A stretch of DNA of 64,000 nt from Grimontia indica (GTDB taxonomy: Bacteria > Pseudomonadota > Gammaproteobacteria > Enterobacterales > Vibrionaceae), in contig NZ_ANFM02000022.1 in the NCBI RefSeq assembly GCF_000333895.2, forward strand, positions 62,001 through 126,000, in the 5' to 3' direction. How positions within the stretch are numbered: the stretch's first letter is position 1; each line of letters opens with the position of its first letter. The notes under the pieces are model-generated. The model made no database searches, had not been told where the DNA came from, and saw nothing but the letters and a program-made list of their open reading frames with translations. The position numbers and the translations under genes are program-made. Shown here in pieces: positions 26,716 through 36,798 of this stretch.

Positions 26716-29349
26716 ATGAGCGATCTTGCTAAAGAGATCACGCCCGTCAACATTGAAGAGGAGCTGAAAAGCTCATACCTCGACTACGCGATGTCAGTTA
26801 TCGTGGGTCGTGCTCTTCCAGATGTGCGTGATGGTCTGAAGCCTGTACACCGCCGCGTTCTTTTCGCGATGAATGTACTTGGCAATGACTGGAACAAAGC
26901 ATACAAAAAATCTGCGCGTGTTGTTGGCGATGTGATCGGTAAATACCACCCACACGGTGACAGCGCTGTTTACGACACCATTGTTCGTATGGCTCAGCCG
27001 TTCTCACTGCGTTACATGCTGGTCGATGGCCAGGGTAACTTCGGTTCGATCGACGGCGACTCAGCGGCAGCAATGCGTTATACCGAAGTTCGCATGGCGA
27101 AAATCGCCCACGAACTGCTGGCTGATCTGGATAAAGAAACTGTCGATTACGTTCCGAACTACGACGGTACTGAACAGATCCCAGAGGTAATGCCTACCCG
27201 TATTCCTAACCTTCTGGTGAACGGTGCGTCCGGTATCGCCGTAGGTATGGCGACCAATATTCCTCCGCATAACCTGACAGAAGTTATTAACGGTTGTTTG
27301 GCGTACATTGAGAATGAAGACATCACGATTGAAGAGTTGATGACTCACATTCCAGGCCCAGACTTCCCAACTGCTGCAATGATCAATGGCCGTAAAGGCA
27401 TTGAAGATGCTTACCGCACTGGTCGTGGCAAGATTTATCTGCGTTCAAAAGCAGACATCGAAGTCGAGAAGAACGGTAAAGAAACCATCATCGTTACCGA
27501 AATCCCTTATCAGGTGAACAAAGCGCGTTTGATCGAGAAGATCGCCGAGCTGGTTAAAGATAAGAAGATTGAAGGCATTAGTGCGCTGCGTGATGAGTCT
27601 GACAAAGACGGTATGCGCATTGTTATCGAATGTAAGCGTGATGCGGTAGGTGAAGTTATCCTCAACAACCTGTACGCACAAACTCAGCTTCAAACCTCTT
27701 TCGGTATCAACATGGTTGCGCTGGACAATAACCAGCCACGCCTGTTTGGCCTGAAAGATATGCTGAAGTGCTTCGTGAATCACCGTCGTGAAGTGGTGAC
27801 ACGTCGTACTATTTTCGAACTGCGTAAAGCACGCGACCGTGCCCACATCCTTGAAGGTTTGGCTATTGCACTGGCGAATATCGATGAAATCATCGAGATG
27901 ATCCGCAATGCACAAACCCCAGCGATTGCGCGTGAAGAGCTGCAAAACCGTGGTTGGGAATTGGGCACTGTAGCCGCAATGCTGGAAGCAACCGGTGTTG
28001 ATGCTGCACGTCCTGAGTGGCTGGAAGACGAGTTCGGTGTTCGTGACGGTAAGTACTACCTGACTGAACAACAAGCGCAAGCTATCTTGGATCTGCGCCT
28101 GCACAAATTGACAGGTCTCGAGCACGAGAAGATCCTGGATGAATACAAAGAGCTGCTGGCACTGATCGGCGAGCTGATGTTCATTCTGTCCAGCCCTGAG
28201 CGCCTGATGGAAGTGATCACCGAAGAGCTGACTGCTGTTCGTGATGGTTTCGGCGATGAGCGCCGCACTGAAATCACAGCTGCAAGTGCTGACATCGACA
28301 TCGAAGATCTGATCAATCAGGAAGATGTTGTTGTGACCCTGTCGCACGAAGGTTACGTGAAGTATCAGCCTCTGACTGACTACGAAGCGCAGCGTCGTGG
28401 CGGTAAAGGTAAGTCAGCGACTCGCATGAAAGAAGAAGACTACATTGAGCGTCTTCTGGTCGCGAATACACACGATACTATTCTGTGTTTCTCAAGCCGC
28501 GGCCGTATGTACTGGCTGAAGGTTTACCAATTGCCTCTGGCATCACGTACTGCTCGTGGTAAGCCGATCGTTAACCTGCTGCCTCTGGAGCAGGATGAGC
28601 GCATCACTGCGATCCTTCCTGTTAAAGAGTACGAAGAAGACAAGTTTGTCTTCATGGCAACCGGTGACGGTACTGTGAAGAAGACGCCGCTGACTGATTT
28701 CAGCCGTCCTCGAAGCGCAGGTATCATCGCAGTGAATCTGCGTGAAAACGATTCTCTGATTGGCGTTGATATCACTACTGGTGATAACGACATCATGCTG
28801 TTCTCGAAGTCTGGTAAAGTTGTTCGCTTCAACGAAGGCCAGGTTCGTGGCATGGGCCGTACTGCGGCTGGTGTTCGCGGTATCAAACTGGCAGAGGGCG
28901 ACAAAGTTGTTTCTCTGATTGTTCCTCACAATGACGGTGATGTTCTCACGGTAACTGAAAACGGTTACGGTAAGCGTACTGAGCTTGTTGAGTACCCAGC
29001 GAAGAGCCGTGCAACCCAAGGTGTAGTCTCGATCAAGGTTTCTGAGCGTAACGGCTGTGTAGTTGGTGCGGTTCAGGTAGAAACCGGTGATGAGTTCATG
29101 ATGATCACCAACGCAGGTACGCTGGTGCGTACCCGTGTGGCAGAAGTCAGCCAGGTTGGCCGTAACACCCAGGGTGTGACGCTAATCCGTACCTCTGAAG
29201 ACGAGAAAGTGGTTGGCCTTCAGCGCATCGATGAGCCTGATGAAGAGTTACTGCCATTGGATGAAGACGGTGACGTTGACGCAGAAGCGCAACCAACTGC
29301 CGAAGCACCATCAGAAGACTCAACAGATGGAGAAGCGACCGAGGAGTAA
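26716..29349 (+). CDS. gyrA: DNA gyrase subunit A
   Basis: The 877-residue subunit cuts and rejoins DNA in negative supercoiling. The first 140 residues are nearly identical to E. coli GyrA. The catalytic tyrosine 122 lies in [11 protein letters not shown], and the quinolone region [11 protein letters not shown] has Ser83 and Asp87, the susceptible type. The C-terminal half contains the GyrA-box QRRGGKG and six beta-pinwheel repeats (for example [33 protein letters not shown]). The tail is acidic. The gene is followed by a strong terminator. Confidence 0.98.
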   Translation: MSDLAKEITPVNIEEELKSSYLDYAMSVIVGRALPDVRDGLKPVHRRVLFAMNVLGNDWNKAYKKSARVVGDVIGKYHPHGDSAVYDTIVRMAQPFSLRYMLVDGQGNFGSIDGDSAAAMRYTEVRMAKIAHELLADLDKETVDYVPNYDGTEQIPEVMPTRIPNLLVNGASGIAVGMATNIPPHNLTEVINGCLAYIENEDITIEELMTHIPGPDFPTAAMINGRKGIEDAYRTGRGKIYLRSKADIEVEKNGKETIIVTEIPYQVNKARLIEKIAELVKDKKIEGISALRDESDKDGMRIVIECKRDAVGEVILNNLYAQTQLQTSFGINMVALDNNQPRLFGLKDMLKCFVNHRREVVTRRTIFELRKARDRAHILEGLAIALANIDEIIEMIRNAQTPAIAREELQNRGWELGTVAAMLEATGVDAARPEWLEDEFGVRDGKYYLTEQQAQAILDLRLHKLTGLEHEKILDEYKELLALIGELMFILSSPERLMEVITEELTAVRDGFGDERRTEITAASADIDIEDLINQEDVVVTLSHEGYVKYQPLTDYEAQRRGGKGKSATRMKEEDYIERLLVANTHDTILCFSSRGRMYWLKVYQLPLASRTARGKPIVNLLPLEQDERITAILPVKEYEEDKFVFMATGDGTVKKTPLTDFSRPRSAGIIAVNLRENDSLIGVDITTGDNDIMLFSKSGKVVRFNEGQVRGMGRTAAGVRGIKLAEGDKVVSLIVPHNDGDVLTVTENGYGKRTELVEYPAKSRATQGVVSIKVSERNGCVVGAVQVETGDEFMMITNAGTLVRTRVAEVSQVGRNTQGVTLIRTSEDEKVVGLQRIDEPDEELLPLDEDGDVDAEAQPTAEAPSEDSTDGEATEE

Positions 29350-29374
29350 TTCCTGGCCTGCATTCATCAATCTG

Positions 29375-29406
29375 AAAAAAACGCAGCATTCGCTGCGTTT
29401 TTTTTA
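29375..29406 (+). terminator. Terminator of gyrA
   Basis: ACGCAGC-ATTC-GCTGCGT is flanked by an A run and a run of eight or more T. Confidence 0.9.
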
Positions 29407-29604
29407 TTCCCTTTTTAATTGTGTCGTCATTAGATCAACACTTTCCGTTCCAATCGCTTGCGAAAGGTGATAAAACAAAACGAACAACAATTCATCACGG
29501 CTTCTCACTGCCCCCATTTGCGGGCGTTGTCGGGAATGGATTTCCTCAGTGACAAAATTAGAAAGCCATAAATAAGCGATTTAATGCAGGAGCATTCAAA
29601 AATC

Positions 29605-30687
29605 ATGGAAAAGGTATATAACTTCTCTGCTGGCCCGGCGATGTTGCCGGAAGCGGTTCTGGAAAAAGTACAGGGTGAACTGACTAACTGGAACGGCTTG
29701 GGTACTTCCGTCATGGAGATTTCCCACCGCAGTAAGGAATTTCTGGCTGTTGTTGATGACGCCGAGAAAAACCTCCGTGAACTGCTGTCTATTCCTGATA
29801 ACTACCATGTTCTATACGCACAAGGCGGTGCCCGTGCGCAGTTTGCTGCAGTGCCAATGAACCTTTTGGGCAGCAACACCATTGCTGACTATGTAGACGG
29901 CGGCTACTGGGCTGCAAGTGCAGTAAAAGAAGCTAAAAAATACTGCACACCTAACGTGGTAACAGTAAAAACGGAAATCGATGGCAAACGCGCGATCTTG
30001 CCTGCGAAAGACTGGAAATTGAGTAACGATGCTGCGTTTGTTCACTTCTGTCCGAACGAAACCATCGATGGGATTGAAATCCGGGATTTGCCAGAAACAG
30101 ACAAGCCAATCGTGGCAGACATGTCCTCAACGATTCTGTCTCGTCCTATCGATGTGTCCAAGTACGGGGTGATTTACGCGGGTGCGCAGAAAAATATCGG
30201 TCCTGCTGGCATCACGCTGGTGATTGTTCGTGACGACCTGCTGGGCAAAGCGAAAGACTTCCTGCCGAACGTACTGAACTACACCACGTTGGTAGACAAA
30301 GAGTCTATGTTCAATACGCCACCGACATTTGGTTGGTATTTGGCGGGTGAAGTATACAAATGGCTGAAAGAGCAGGGCGGTGTGGAAGCCATGCAGAAGA
30401 AGAATGAAGAGAAAGCTGCGTTGCTTTACGACTTCATTGATGGTTCTGACTTCTACGTGAACAACATCCATGCTGACAACCGTTCTTTGATGAACGTGCC
30501 TTTCCAGTTGGTGAATCCTGAACTGGATGCGAAATTCCTGGCTGAATCAGATGCGCTGGGTCTGAAGGCGCTGAAAGGTCACCGTGATGTGGGTGGTATG
30601 CGTGCATCTATCTACAATGCGATGTCTTTGGAAGGTGTTCAGGCACTGGTTGCCTTTATGAAGGACTTCGAAGCCAAAAACGCGTAA
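29605..30687 (+). CDS. serC: Phosphoserine aminotransferase
   Basis: The 360-residue PLP enzyme makes phosphoserine, and phosphohydroxythreonine for pyridoxal phosphate. I use the ATG at 29605 ([15 protein letters not shown]), which matches the family start; an ATG seven codons earlier has no ribosome site. Motifs include [26 protein letters not shown] and [19 protein letters not shown] with the PLP lysine. In E. coli serC is directly followed by aroA; here a terminator and three unrelated genes intervene before aroA at 34560. Confidence 0.96.
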   Translation: MEKVYNFSAGPAMLPEAVLEKVQGELTNWNGLGTSVMEISHRSKEFLAVVDDAEKNLRELLSIPDNYHVLYAQGGARAQFAAVPMNLLGSNTIADYVDGGYWAASAVKEAKKYCTPNVVTVKTEIDGKRAILPAKDWKLSNDAAFVHFCPNETIDGIEIRDLPETDKPIVADMSSTILSRPIDVSKYGVIYAGAQKNIGPAGITLVIVRDDLLGKAKDFLPNVLNYTTLVDKESMFNTPPTFGWYLAGEVYKWLKEQGGVEAMQKKNEEKAALLYDFIDGSDFYVNNIHADNRSLMNVPFQLVNPELDAKFLAESDALGLKALKGHRDVGGMRASIYNAMSLEGVQALVAFMKDFEAKNA

Positions 30688-30718
30688 TAAGCCAAGTTTG
30701 CGCTTACCACCGCGTTCT

Positions 30719-30747
30719 AAAAGCCGCCGTTAATCGGCGGTTTTTTT
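30719..30747. terminator. Terminator between serC and the MBL-fold gene
   Basis: AAGCCGCCG-TTAAT-CGGCGG followed by seven T on the plus strand. The convergent MBL-fold gene stops at its edge. Confidence 0.9.
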
Positions 30748-31513
30748 ATGCCGCTTTTTTGAAAATTGCACGCCTGACTTTCGCTTTCACCGAGCGCCAA
30801 TGGGTGATTGGGCGGTTCGGTGAACGCGCTCTCAAATGAGCGATAATTTCTTCCGTCAATTCAATTTCACCACCATGGGCAAGCCAGACGCCTCGAGGCT
30901 TTAGTTGTACGATTTTATCGACCGACGCTTTGTAGCGATTAGGGTAGAAGACGGGAAAAGGCGGAATGTAACGTCCTTTGACTGTAACCATTAAGTCGGC
31001 CACGTAAACACGATGTGTCGGTACATGGTATAGAGACAAATCGCGATCGGTATGCCCTTGGGTAAAAAGCGCTTTCCATTCAGTAAAGCCGGGCAGTGGC
31101 TCTTCATCATTCAACATCACATCTGCTTTCAGCTTTCTGTTGTACCAAATGTTTTTTGCTGGCTGGCCTTTCCGTTTGGCCACCCACTTTGCCAAAAGTA
31201 AGTCGCTCCAATGCATCAGCACACCATCCACTCCTTGATACCAATCGCCTGGGACGTTGGCTATGGCTATCTGACAGCCCGATAACTCTCGAAGTTTTAC
31301 CGCACCACCTGCGTGGTCGGGGTGCATGTGAGTGACGACGACTAACTTCAGATCATTTAAAGAGCGGTTCAGCTCTTCGGTGATGAACTTGCAAACTTTA
31401 TCAACGTCAGCCCTGCTGCACCCATCTAAGAGCAAGAGTCCATGATGATGCTCAGCAAGGTAAATGGATTGAATGTAGCCGTCTAACTGGTGCAGTTTGA
31501 TCAGTGTCGACAC
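30746..31513 (-). CDS. Metallo-beta-lactamase fold hydrolase
   Basis: The 255-residue protein has the MBL metal motif VVTHMHPDHAGGAV (H-x-H-x-D-H), the later FTQGHTDRDLSLY histidine, VADLMVTVKG aspartate and a C-terminal WLAHGGEI histidine, a full binuclear site. The substrate is not deducible; glyoxalase II-like thioesters or lactones are possible. I take the GTG at 31513 because GAGAGGAG lies 6 nt upstream; a longer frame reaches 31624 without a ribosome site. It is a single gene, convergent with serC and divergent from xanP. Confidence 0.82.
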   Translation of the reverse strand: MSTLIKLHQLDGYIQSIYLAEHHHGLLLLDGCSRADVDKVCKFITEELNRSLNDLKLVVVTHMHPDHAGGAVKLRELSGCQIAIANVPGDWYQGVDGVLMHWSDLLLAKWVAKRKGQPAKNIWYNRKLKADVMLNDEEPLPGFTEWKALFTQGHTDRDLSLYHVPTHRVYVADLMVTVKGRYIPPFPVFYPNRYKASVDKIVQLKPRGVWLAHGGEIELTEEIIAHLRARSPNRPITHWRSVKAKVRRAIFKKAA

Positions 31514-31618
31514 GTGGGACTCCTCTCTCATCAGACCAGTGAGAGTATACCCATTCGTATCAATTTTTCTGCATATTTGTAGTTGAAGTGTTAAATCAGA
31601 GCAAAGCGTAAGCACTTG

Positions 31619-31669
31619 ACGCAAACGGTTTCCGCAACCGATTGCTTTTGGTTTTTTCCCGGATAGAAT
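31619..31669 (+). promoter_or_regulatory. PurR-like box and promoter of xanP
   Basis: ACGCAAACGGTTTCCG (31619-31634) matches the PurR consensus ANGCAANCGNTTNCNT at all fixed positions but the last. A plausible promoter lies just downstream: TTGCTT (31642-31647), 16-nt spacer, TAGAAT (31664-31669). This fits purine-dependent control of a xanthine permease gene. The remaining leader to the ATG at 31805 shows no gene. Confidence 0.6.
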
Positions 31670-31804
31670 GGCGCGAAATTTCCTTCAGCCCAATCACTTA
31701 ACTGATTGAATGCTCTGAGTAACAGCAATCACAGAGAGAAGCATTCCATCAACTGCTCTACCCATTCAGCGTATTGCAGCGAGTGAGTTTAAATAGGTAT
31801 AACA

Positions 31805-33184
31805 ATGAGCTCTCAGCGCCCATCAGAAAACGCTCGTCCATCGGAACTCGTCTATCGATTGGATGACAGACCACCCTTACCACAAACACTTTTCGCTGCT
31901 TTCCAACACCTTTTAGCTATGTTTGTCGCAGTGGTGACGCCCTCTTTAATTATCTGTCAGGCACTTGGGCTTCCTACGAGTGACACCAACACCATCGTGA
32001 GCATGTCACTGTTTGCGTCGGGTATTGCCTCGTTTATCCAAATCCGTACGTTCGGTCCGTTGGGATCGGGGCTACTTTCCATTCAAGGCACCAGCTTTAA
32101 CTTTCTGGGACCAATTATTGGCGCTGGTTTGGCGATGAAGGCAGGCGGTACGCCAACGGAAACCATGATGGCGGCGATCTTCGGAACCATTATGGTTGCT
32201 TCCCTAACTGAAGTTTTCCTTTCACGTGTGCTGGAACATGCGCAGCGTATTATTACGCCGCTAGTATCTGGTATCGTCGTTACCCTGATTGGCTTGACGC
32301 TGATTCAGGTGGGTCTAACCTCGATGGGTGGCGGTTATGCCGCGATAGAAAACGGCACCTTCGGTGATCTGAAAAATCTGTTGTTGGCGGGTTCAGTACT
32401 GGCTGTGATCGTCTTTTTGAATCGTATCGATAACCCTTATTTGCGTGTGTCGTCGATTGTGATCGCGATGACTGTCGGCACAGTGATCGCCTACGCGCTG
32501 GGTATGGTGAATACAGCTCCATCAGAAGATGTTGCCTTTTTTGCCATCCCACAGCCGATGCAGTACGGCATCTCATTCGACTTTGCGCTACTTATTCCTC
32601 TGATCATCGTCTTCTTGGTGACCTCGTTGGAGGCAATTGGTGACATTACGGCGACTTCGGAAACATCCGAGCAGCCAGTGTCAGGGCCGATTTACATGAA
32701 ACGAATCAAAGGTGGTGTATTGGCGGACGGCGTGAACTCGGCATTGGCAGCGGTATTGAACAGCTTTCCTAATTCTACGTTTAGTCAGAACAATGGCATT
32801 ATCCAGTTAACAGGTGTTGCAAGCCGTTATATCGGTTACTTTGTAGCGGGTATGCTGGTGATTTTGGGCCTGCTGCCCGGGGTAGCAACGCTGGTTCAAC
32901 TCATTCCAGAACCCGTACTTGGCGGTGCAACCATCGTGATGTTCGGTACCATTGCTGCATCGGGTATCCGTATTATTTCCCGATGTGAGCTTAACCGTCG
33001 CGCGATTCTCATCATGGCGCTTTCATTCTCAATGGGCTTAGGTATCGCTCAGAAGCCAGAAATCCTTCAATTTATGCCTGAGTGGATCAAAAACATCCTG
33101 TCATCTGGCATGGCAGCGGGCGGTTTGACCGCCATTATCCTGAATCTGGTGCTACCACCGGAAACTGCCTCAAAAGACAGCTAA
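31805..33184 (+). CDS. xanP: Xanthine permease XanP
   Basis: The 459-residue NCS2 transporter has fourteen predicted helices. It closely follows E. coli XanP (YicE) from the N-terminal [22 protein letters not shown] through [14 protein letters not shown], the NCS2 motif region [21 protein letters not shown], and [23 protein letters not shown] to [20 protein letters not shown]. It takes up xanthine with protons. Its insertion point separates serC from aroA. A PurR-like site upstream supports purine regulation. Confidence 0.93.
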   Translation: MSSQRPSENARPSELVYRLDDRPPLPQTLFAAFQHLLAMFVAVVTPSLIICQALGLPTSDTNTIVSMSLFASGIASFIQIRTFGPLGSGLLSIQGTSFNFLGPIIGAGLAMKAGGTPTETMMAAIFGTIMVASLTEVFLSRVLEHAQRIITPLVSGIVVTLIGLTLIQVGLTSMGGGYAAIENGTFGDLKNLLLAGSVLAVIVFLNRIDNPYLRVSSIVIAMTVGTVIAYALGMVNTAPSEDVAFFAIPQPMQYGISFDFALLIPLIIVFLVTSLEAIGDITATSETSEQPVSGPIYMKRIKGGVLADGVNSALAAVLNSFPNSTFSQNNGIIQLTGVASRYIGYFVAGMLVILGLLPGVATLVQLIPEPVLGGATIVMFGTIAASGIRIISRCELNRRAILIMALSFSMGLGIAQKPEILQFMPEWIKNILSSGMAAGGLTAIILNLVLPPETASKDS

Positions 33185-33239
33185 GCGAATCTTGCCCAAA
33201 GGGTAGTGGTGGTCATGCATATCGCCGCTATCCTTTTCT

Positions 33240-33285
33240 CCAACCTCCAACCTCCAACCTCCAACCTCCAACCTCCAACCTCCAA
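33240..33285. repeat. Heptanucleotide tandem repeat (CCAACCT)x6
   Basis: Six perfect copies of CCAACCT run from 33240 to 33281 and a seventh breaks off at CCAA. The tract lies 56 nt after the xanP stop and about 70 nt before the start of the channel gene. A seven-base unit between genes can change length by slippage; here it could alter promoter spacing for the channel gene. Confidence 0.9.
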
Positions 33286-33355
33286 TCTTTGACCTCGGAT
33301 CGTTTTCTTGTTTTTTCTGGCTTGTCTCTATACTGAGAAAAGTGGAGGTACAGTT

Positions 33356-34456
33356 ATGTCGAATCGTTCTGAATCACTTGACCTGAAAGGTGCAGACATG
33401 GAGTCGCAGATAGAAGGTACGCAGGGAAGTGAAAAGGAAAGTCACGCCGGCCATACTACCGACAACCCCGAGCAAGAAGTCATGACATGCCAATATCAGG
33501 ATCCTGATGGCGCAGCTCATTGCTGTCATGAGCCCGCAGGAGAATCGGGTTTTTGTTTCTGGCACGATGAAAATGCGTCGAAAGACCAGCCGGATGTGAA
33601 ACAGAGGCTGGAAGAGTTCGCCAAGCGGGGTGGTCAGCTTAGAGGTATTGTGTGTAAACGTGCCAACCTCGTTGATGTGAATTTGGTCAAGCATGGCCCG
33701 GGTGGCGGCTATGACCTCAGCTACGCGAACTTTTACCGCTCGAACATGACTAACGCCCACCTGTTCAACGCTAAGTTTGATAACGGCAGCTTGATGAAAG
33801 CAGACTTGCATGACGCTAACATTCACTGTGCTAGCTTTCTAAAGTGCAACTTGCTTGGTGTGAAACTCACTGACACCAAGATTGATAACATCAAGATTGG
33901 TGACACTTTACAGCAAGAAGTGGAAGGGCGGGTCGCAGAGAAAAAAGGCGATATGGAAAAAGCGCTCGACCTCTATGAGCAGTCTGAAGAAATTTACCGG
34001 GATTTGCGCAAAGCATCAGAAGCTCAGGGGATCTTTACCATGGCGGGACATTTTCTGCAGAAAGAGCTGACGATGCGCCGTTATCAAATGCCACTTTTTT
34101 CCACGCAGCGCGCCATGTCGAAAACTGTGGATCTGTTTTGTGGTTATGGGGAAAGCCCTATCCGGGTCGTGTTTTTCTCGCTCGCACTAATTTTACTGTG
34201 TGCCATGATTTACTTCTTTACGGGAATCCAGTTCTCCGGAGAATATGTCGGCTTTCAGCAGTCTCAAACATTTGAAGGAAACCTGATTGCGTTTTTTGAC
34301 TGTCTTTATTACAGCGTGGTGACCTTTACGACACTCGGCTATGGTGACTTTATACCGATTGGAATGTCGCGGTTGGTCGCTGCATCAGAAGCATTCACTG
34401 GAAGCTTTACGATAGCCTTGTTCGTTGTGGTTTTTGTGAAGAAAATGACCCGTTAG
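33356..34456 (+). CDS. Pentapeptide-repeat protein fused to a two-helix ion channel
   Basis: The 366-residue protein starts at an ATG with GGAGG upstream. Residues 45-70 hold a cysteine/histidine cluster (C45, C56, C57, H58, C67, H70) that may bind zinc. Residues about 95-185 contain pentapeptide-like repeats (ANLVDVNL, YANFYRSNMTNAHLFNAKF, ADLHDANIHCASF), followed by a TPR-like helix region. The C-terminus is a two-helix channel: TM1 about 275-297, pore loop with TLGYGD at 326-331 as selectivity filter, then TM2. It should pass potassium; the cytoplasmic module would gate or anchor it. Gene-specific function is unknown. Confidence 0.85.
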   Translation: MSNRSESLDLKGADMESQIEGTQGSEKESHAGHTTDNPEQEVMTCQYQDPDGAAHCCHEPAGESGFCFWHDENASKDQPDVKQRLEEFAKRGGQLRGIVCKRANLVDVNLVKHGPGGGYDLSYANFYRSNMTNAHLFNAKFDNGSLMKADLHDANIHCASFLKCNLLGVKLTDTKIDNIKIGDTLQQEVEGRVAEKKGDMEKALDLYEQSEEIYRDLRKASEAQGIFTMAGHFLQKELTMRRYQMPLFSTQRAMSKTVDLFCGYGESPIRVVFFSLALILLCAMIYFFTGIQFSGEYVGFQQSQTFEGNLIAFFDCLYYSVVTFTTLGYGDFIPIGMSRLVAASEAFTGSFTIALFVVVFVKKMTR

Positions 34457-34559
34457 ATTCCAAAAGACCAATTGATCTTTAAAAGCAGCAAAGGGTAGCC
34501 CCGGCGCTGCTTTTTCGTTACTCTCGAGGTACGAAAAATTAAGGATTTATTTTGTTCAG

Positions 34560-35843
34560 ATGGAGCAGTTGACGTTACAACCCATTTCTAAAATTAACGG
34601 TGAAGTGAATCTTCCCGGTTCTAAAAGTGTCTCTAACCGCGCGCTTTTACTTGCTGCGCTGGCTAAGGGCACGACCCGCCTGACCAACCTGCTGGATAGT
34701 GATGATATTCGCCATATGCTCAATGCATTGAGCAAGTTGGGCGTAACTTATCGTCTTTCAGCCGACAAAACCGAGTGTGAAGTTGAAGGTCTGGGCGGTG
34801 CATTTAAAACGTCTGAACCCCTCGAACTATTTCTAGGTAATGCAGGTACTGCGATGCGCCCGCTGGCGGCGGCGTTATGTCTTGGCGAAGGTGAATACGT
34901 TTTGACGGGTGAGCCGCGCATGAAGGAACGTCCGATCGGACACCTGATTGATGCGATGCGTACTGTCGGTGCAGACGTGACCTATCTGGAAAATGAAAAC
35001 TATCCACCTCTGAAAATCATCAGTCAGGATATCCAGGGTGGTGATGTAGAAATTGACGGGACGATTTCAAGCCAGTTCCTTACCGCGCTTTTGATGACGG
35101 CTCCGCTTTTCAGTGGCGATACCAATATTCGTATCAAAGGCGATCTGGTTTCCAAGCCTTACATCGACATTACTCTGCACATCATGGCGCAGTTTGGTGT
35201 TGAGGTTGCGAATAGCGATTACCAGACTTTCCATGTGAAGGGTAACCAATCATATACTGCGCCGGGTGATTTCCTGGTCGAGGGCGATGCTTCATCTGCT
35301 TCTTACTTCTTGGCTGCTGCGGCAATCAAAGGCGGTGAAGTCAAAGTCACGGGAATTGGTAAAAAGAGCGTGCAGGGTGATGTGAAGTTTGCTGATGCGC
35401 TAGCTGCCATGGGCGCTGACATTGAGTGGGGCGATGATTACGTGATTGCCCGCCGCGGTGAGTTGAAAGCCGTCGACCTGGATTTCAATCATATCCCTGA
35501 CGCAGCGATGACCATCGCTACAGCAGCGCTGTTTGCGGAAGGAACCACCTCTATCCGCAACGTATATAACTGGCGCGTTAAAGAAACGGATCGCTTATCA
35601 GCGATGGCGACTGAACTGCGAAAAGTCGGTGCAGAAGTGGAGGAAGGGGAAGATTATATCACCATCACCCCGACACCAAATCTGCAGCATGCAGAGATTG
35701 ATACCTACGACGATCACCGTATGGCGATGTGTTTCTCGCTGGTGGCATTGAGTGATACGCCAGTGACCATTAATGATCCGAAATGTACCTCTAAAACCTT
35801 CCCTGACTACTTCGACAAGTTGGCATCATTGTCGGAAAGTTAA
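34560..35843 (+). CDS. aroA: 5-enolpyruvylshikimate-3-phosphate synthase
   Basis: The 427-residue enzyme joins shikimate-3-phosphate and PEP in aromatic amino acid synthesis. It starts [21 protein letters not shown] like the E. coli enzyme and carries [34 protein letters not shown] (class I, glyphosate-sensitive type) and [11 protein letters not shown]. The gene is monocistronic here, ended by its own terminator, and not joined to serC. AAGGA lies 14 nt before the ATG, a longer spacing than usual. Confidence 0.97.
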   Translation: MEQLTLQPISKINGEVNLPGSKSVSNRALLLAALAKGTTRLTNLLDSDDIRHMLNALSKLGVTYRLSADKTECEVEGLGGAFKTSEPLELFLGNAGTAMRPLAAALCLGEGEYVLTGEPRMKERPIGHLIDAMRTVGADVTYLENENYPPLKIISQDIQGGDVEIDGTISSQFLTALLMTAPLFSGDTNIRIKGDLVSKPYIDITLHIMAQFGVEVANSDYQTFHVKGNQSYTAPGDFLVEGDASSASYFLAAAAIKGGEVKVTGIGKKSVQGDVKFADALAAMGADIEWGDDYVIARRGELKAVDLDFNHIPDAAMTIATAALFAEGTTSIRNVYNWRVKETDRLSAMATELRKVGAEVEEGEDYITITPTPNLQHAEIDTYDDHRMAMCFSLVALSDTPVTINDPKCTSKTFPDYFDKLASLSES

Positions 35844-35869
35844 AGAAACAGGTTGGAATGAACAGACAA

Positions 35870-35900
35870 CAGGTCAGCGATTCGCTGGCCTGTTTTTTTT
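35870..35900 (+). terminator. Terminator of aroA
   Basis: CAGGTCAGCG-ATT-CGCTGGCCTG (one wobble pair) followed by eight T. Confidence 0.92.
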
Positions 35901-36008
35901 GCCCAGACTTCCCTATAATACGCCACCGATTCTATGGAGTAACTTGCAGTGAGCTGATGAGTATTTATCAACTAAGTTGCTCTATTTTAAAACGATCTGG
36001 AGAATTAT

Positions 36009-36695
36009 ATGTCTACCCACGCACCCGTAATTACTGTTGATGGCCCAAGCGGTGCCGGAAAAGGTACCCTTTGCATGCTGTTAGCGGAGAAGCTGGGCTG
36101 GCATTTGCTCGATTCAGGCGCAATTTATCGCGTACTTGCGCTGGCTGCGATTCATCATGGTGTTAACCCAGATTCGGAAGATGCTTTGGTTCCTTTGGCT
36201 GCCCATTTAGATGTACAGTTCAAGGCGGAAGGTGAGTTGGTAAAAGTGATCCTCGAAGGTGAGGATGTGTCCAGCGAACTGCGCAAAGAAGAAACGGGTA
36301 TGGCGGCATCTAAAGTGGCGGCTTTACCGCGCGTCCGCGAAGCTTTGCTGCGTCGTCAACGTGCATTTGCCGAAGCCCCCGGATTGGTAGCTGATGGTCG
36401 TGATATGGGCACGGTTGTTTTCCCGAAAGCGGAAGTGAAAATCTTCCTGGACGCAAGCGCTGAAGAGCGCGCCCAGCGCCGCATGAATCAGTTGCAACTA
36501 AAGGGGTTAGATGTTAACTTTGACCGCCTTTTGAGCGAAATTCAGGAACGTGATGATCGTGACCGCAACCGAGCAGTCGCACCATTGCGTCCCGCAGACG
36601 ATGCTTTAGTTTTGGATTCCACCTCTCTCAACATTGAGCAGGTGCTAGAGCAAGCATTGTCCTATATTGAAAGTAAACTTACCGTTGCTTCTTAA
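36009..36695 (+). CDS. cmk: Cytidylate kinase
   Basis: The 228-residue kinase phosphorylates CMP and dCMP. It has the P-loop [49 protein letters not shown] and the lid segment [31 protein letters not shown]. It precedes rpsA by 103 nt, the conserved cmk-rpsA-ihfB order of enterobacteria and vibrios. Confidence 0.97.
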   Translation: MSTHAPVITVDGPSGAGKGTLCMLLAEKLGWHLLDSGAIYRVLALAAIHHGVNPDSEDALVPLAAHLDVQFKAEGELVKVILEGEDVSSELRKEETGMAASKVAALPRVREALLRRQRAFAEAPGLVADGRDMGTVVFPKAEVKIFLDASAEERAQRRMNQLQLKGLDVNFDRLLSEIQERDDRDRNRAVAPLRPADDALVLDSTSLNIEQVLEQALSYIESKLTVAS

Positions 36696-36798
36696 AAGCA
36701 GCGGGTTTAACCGTTGGTCGCAAGGATGATGACTGACATTACTATCAACCCCACGTGGTAGGACACCCGTGGTAGTTTAAATATTGAAGATTAAATTA

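Noticed and set aside
27445-28347. 300-codon open frame on the minus strand inside gyrA
   Set aside because: It is exactly antisense to a strongly biased, conserved gene; GyrA motifs explain the sequence and the frame is a product of codon bias. The same holds for the other long antisense frames within gyrA.
33374-33826. 150-codon minus-strand frame inside the channel gene
   Set aside because: Shadow of the pentapeptide-repeat region, which reads well on the plus strand with a proper start.
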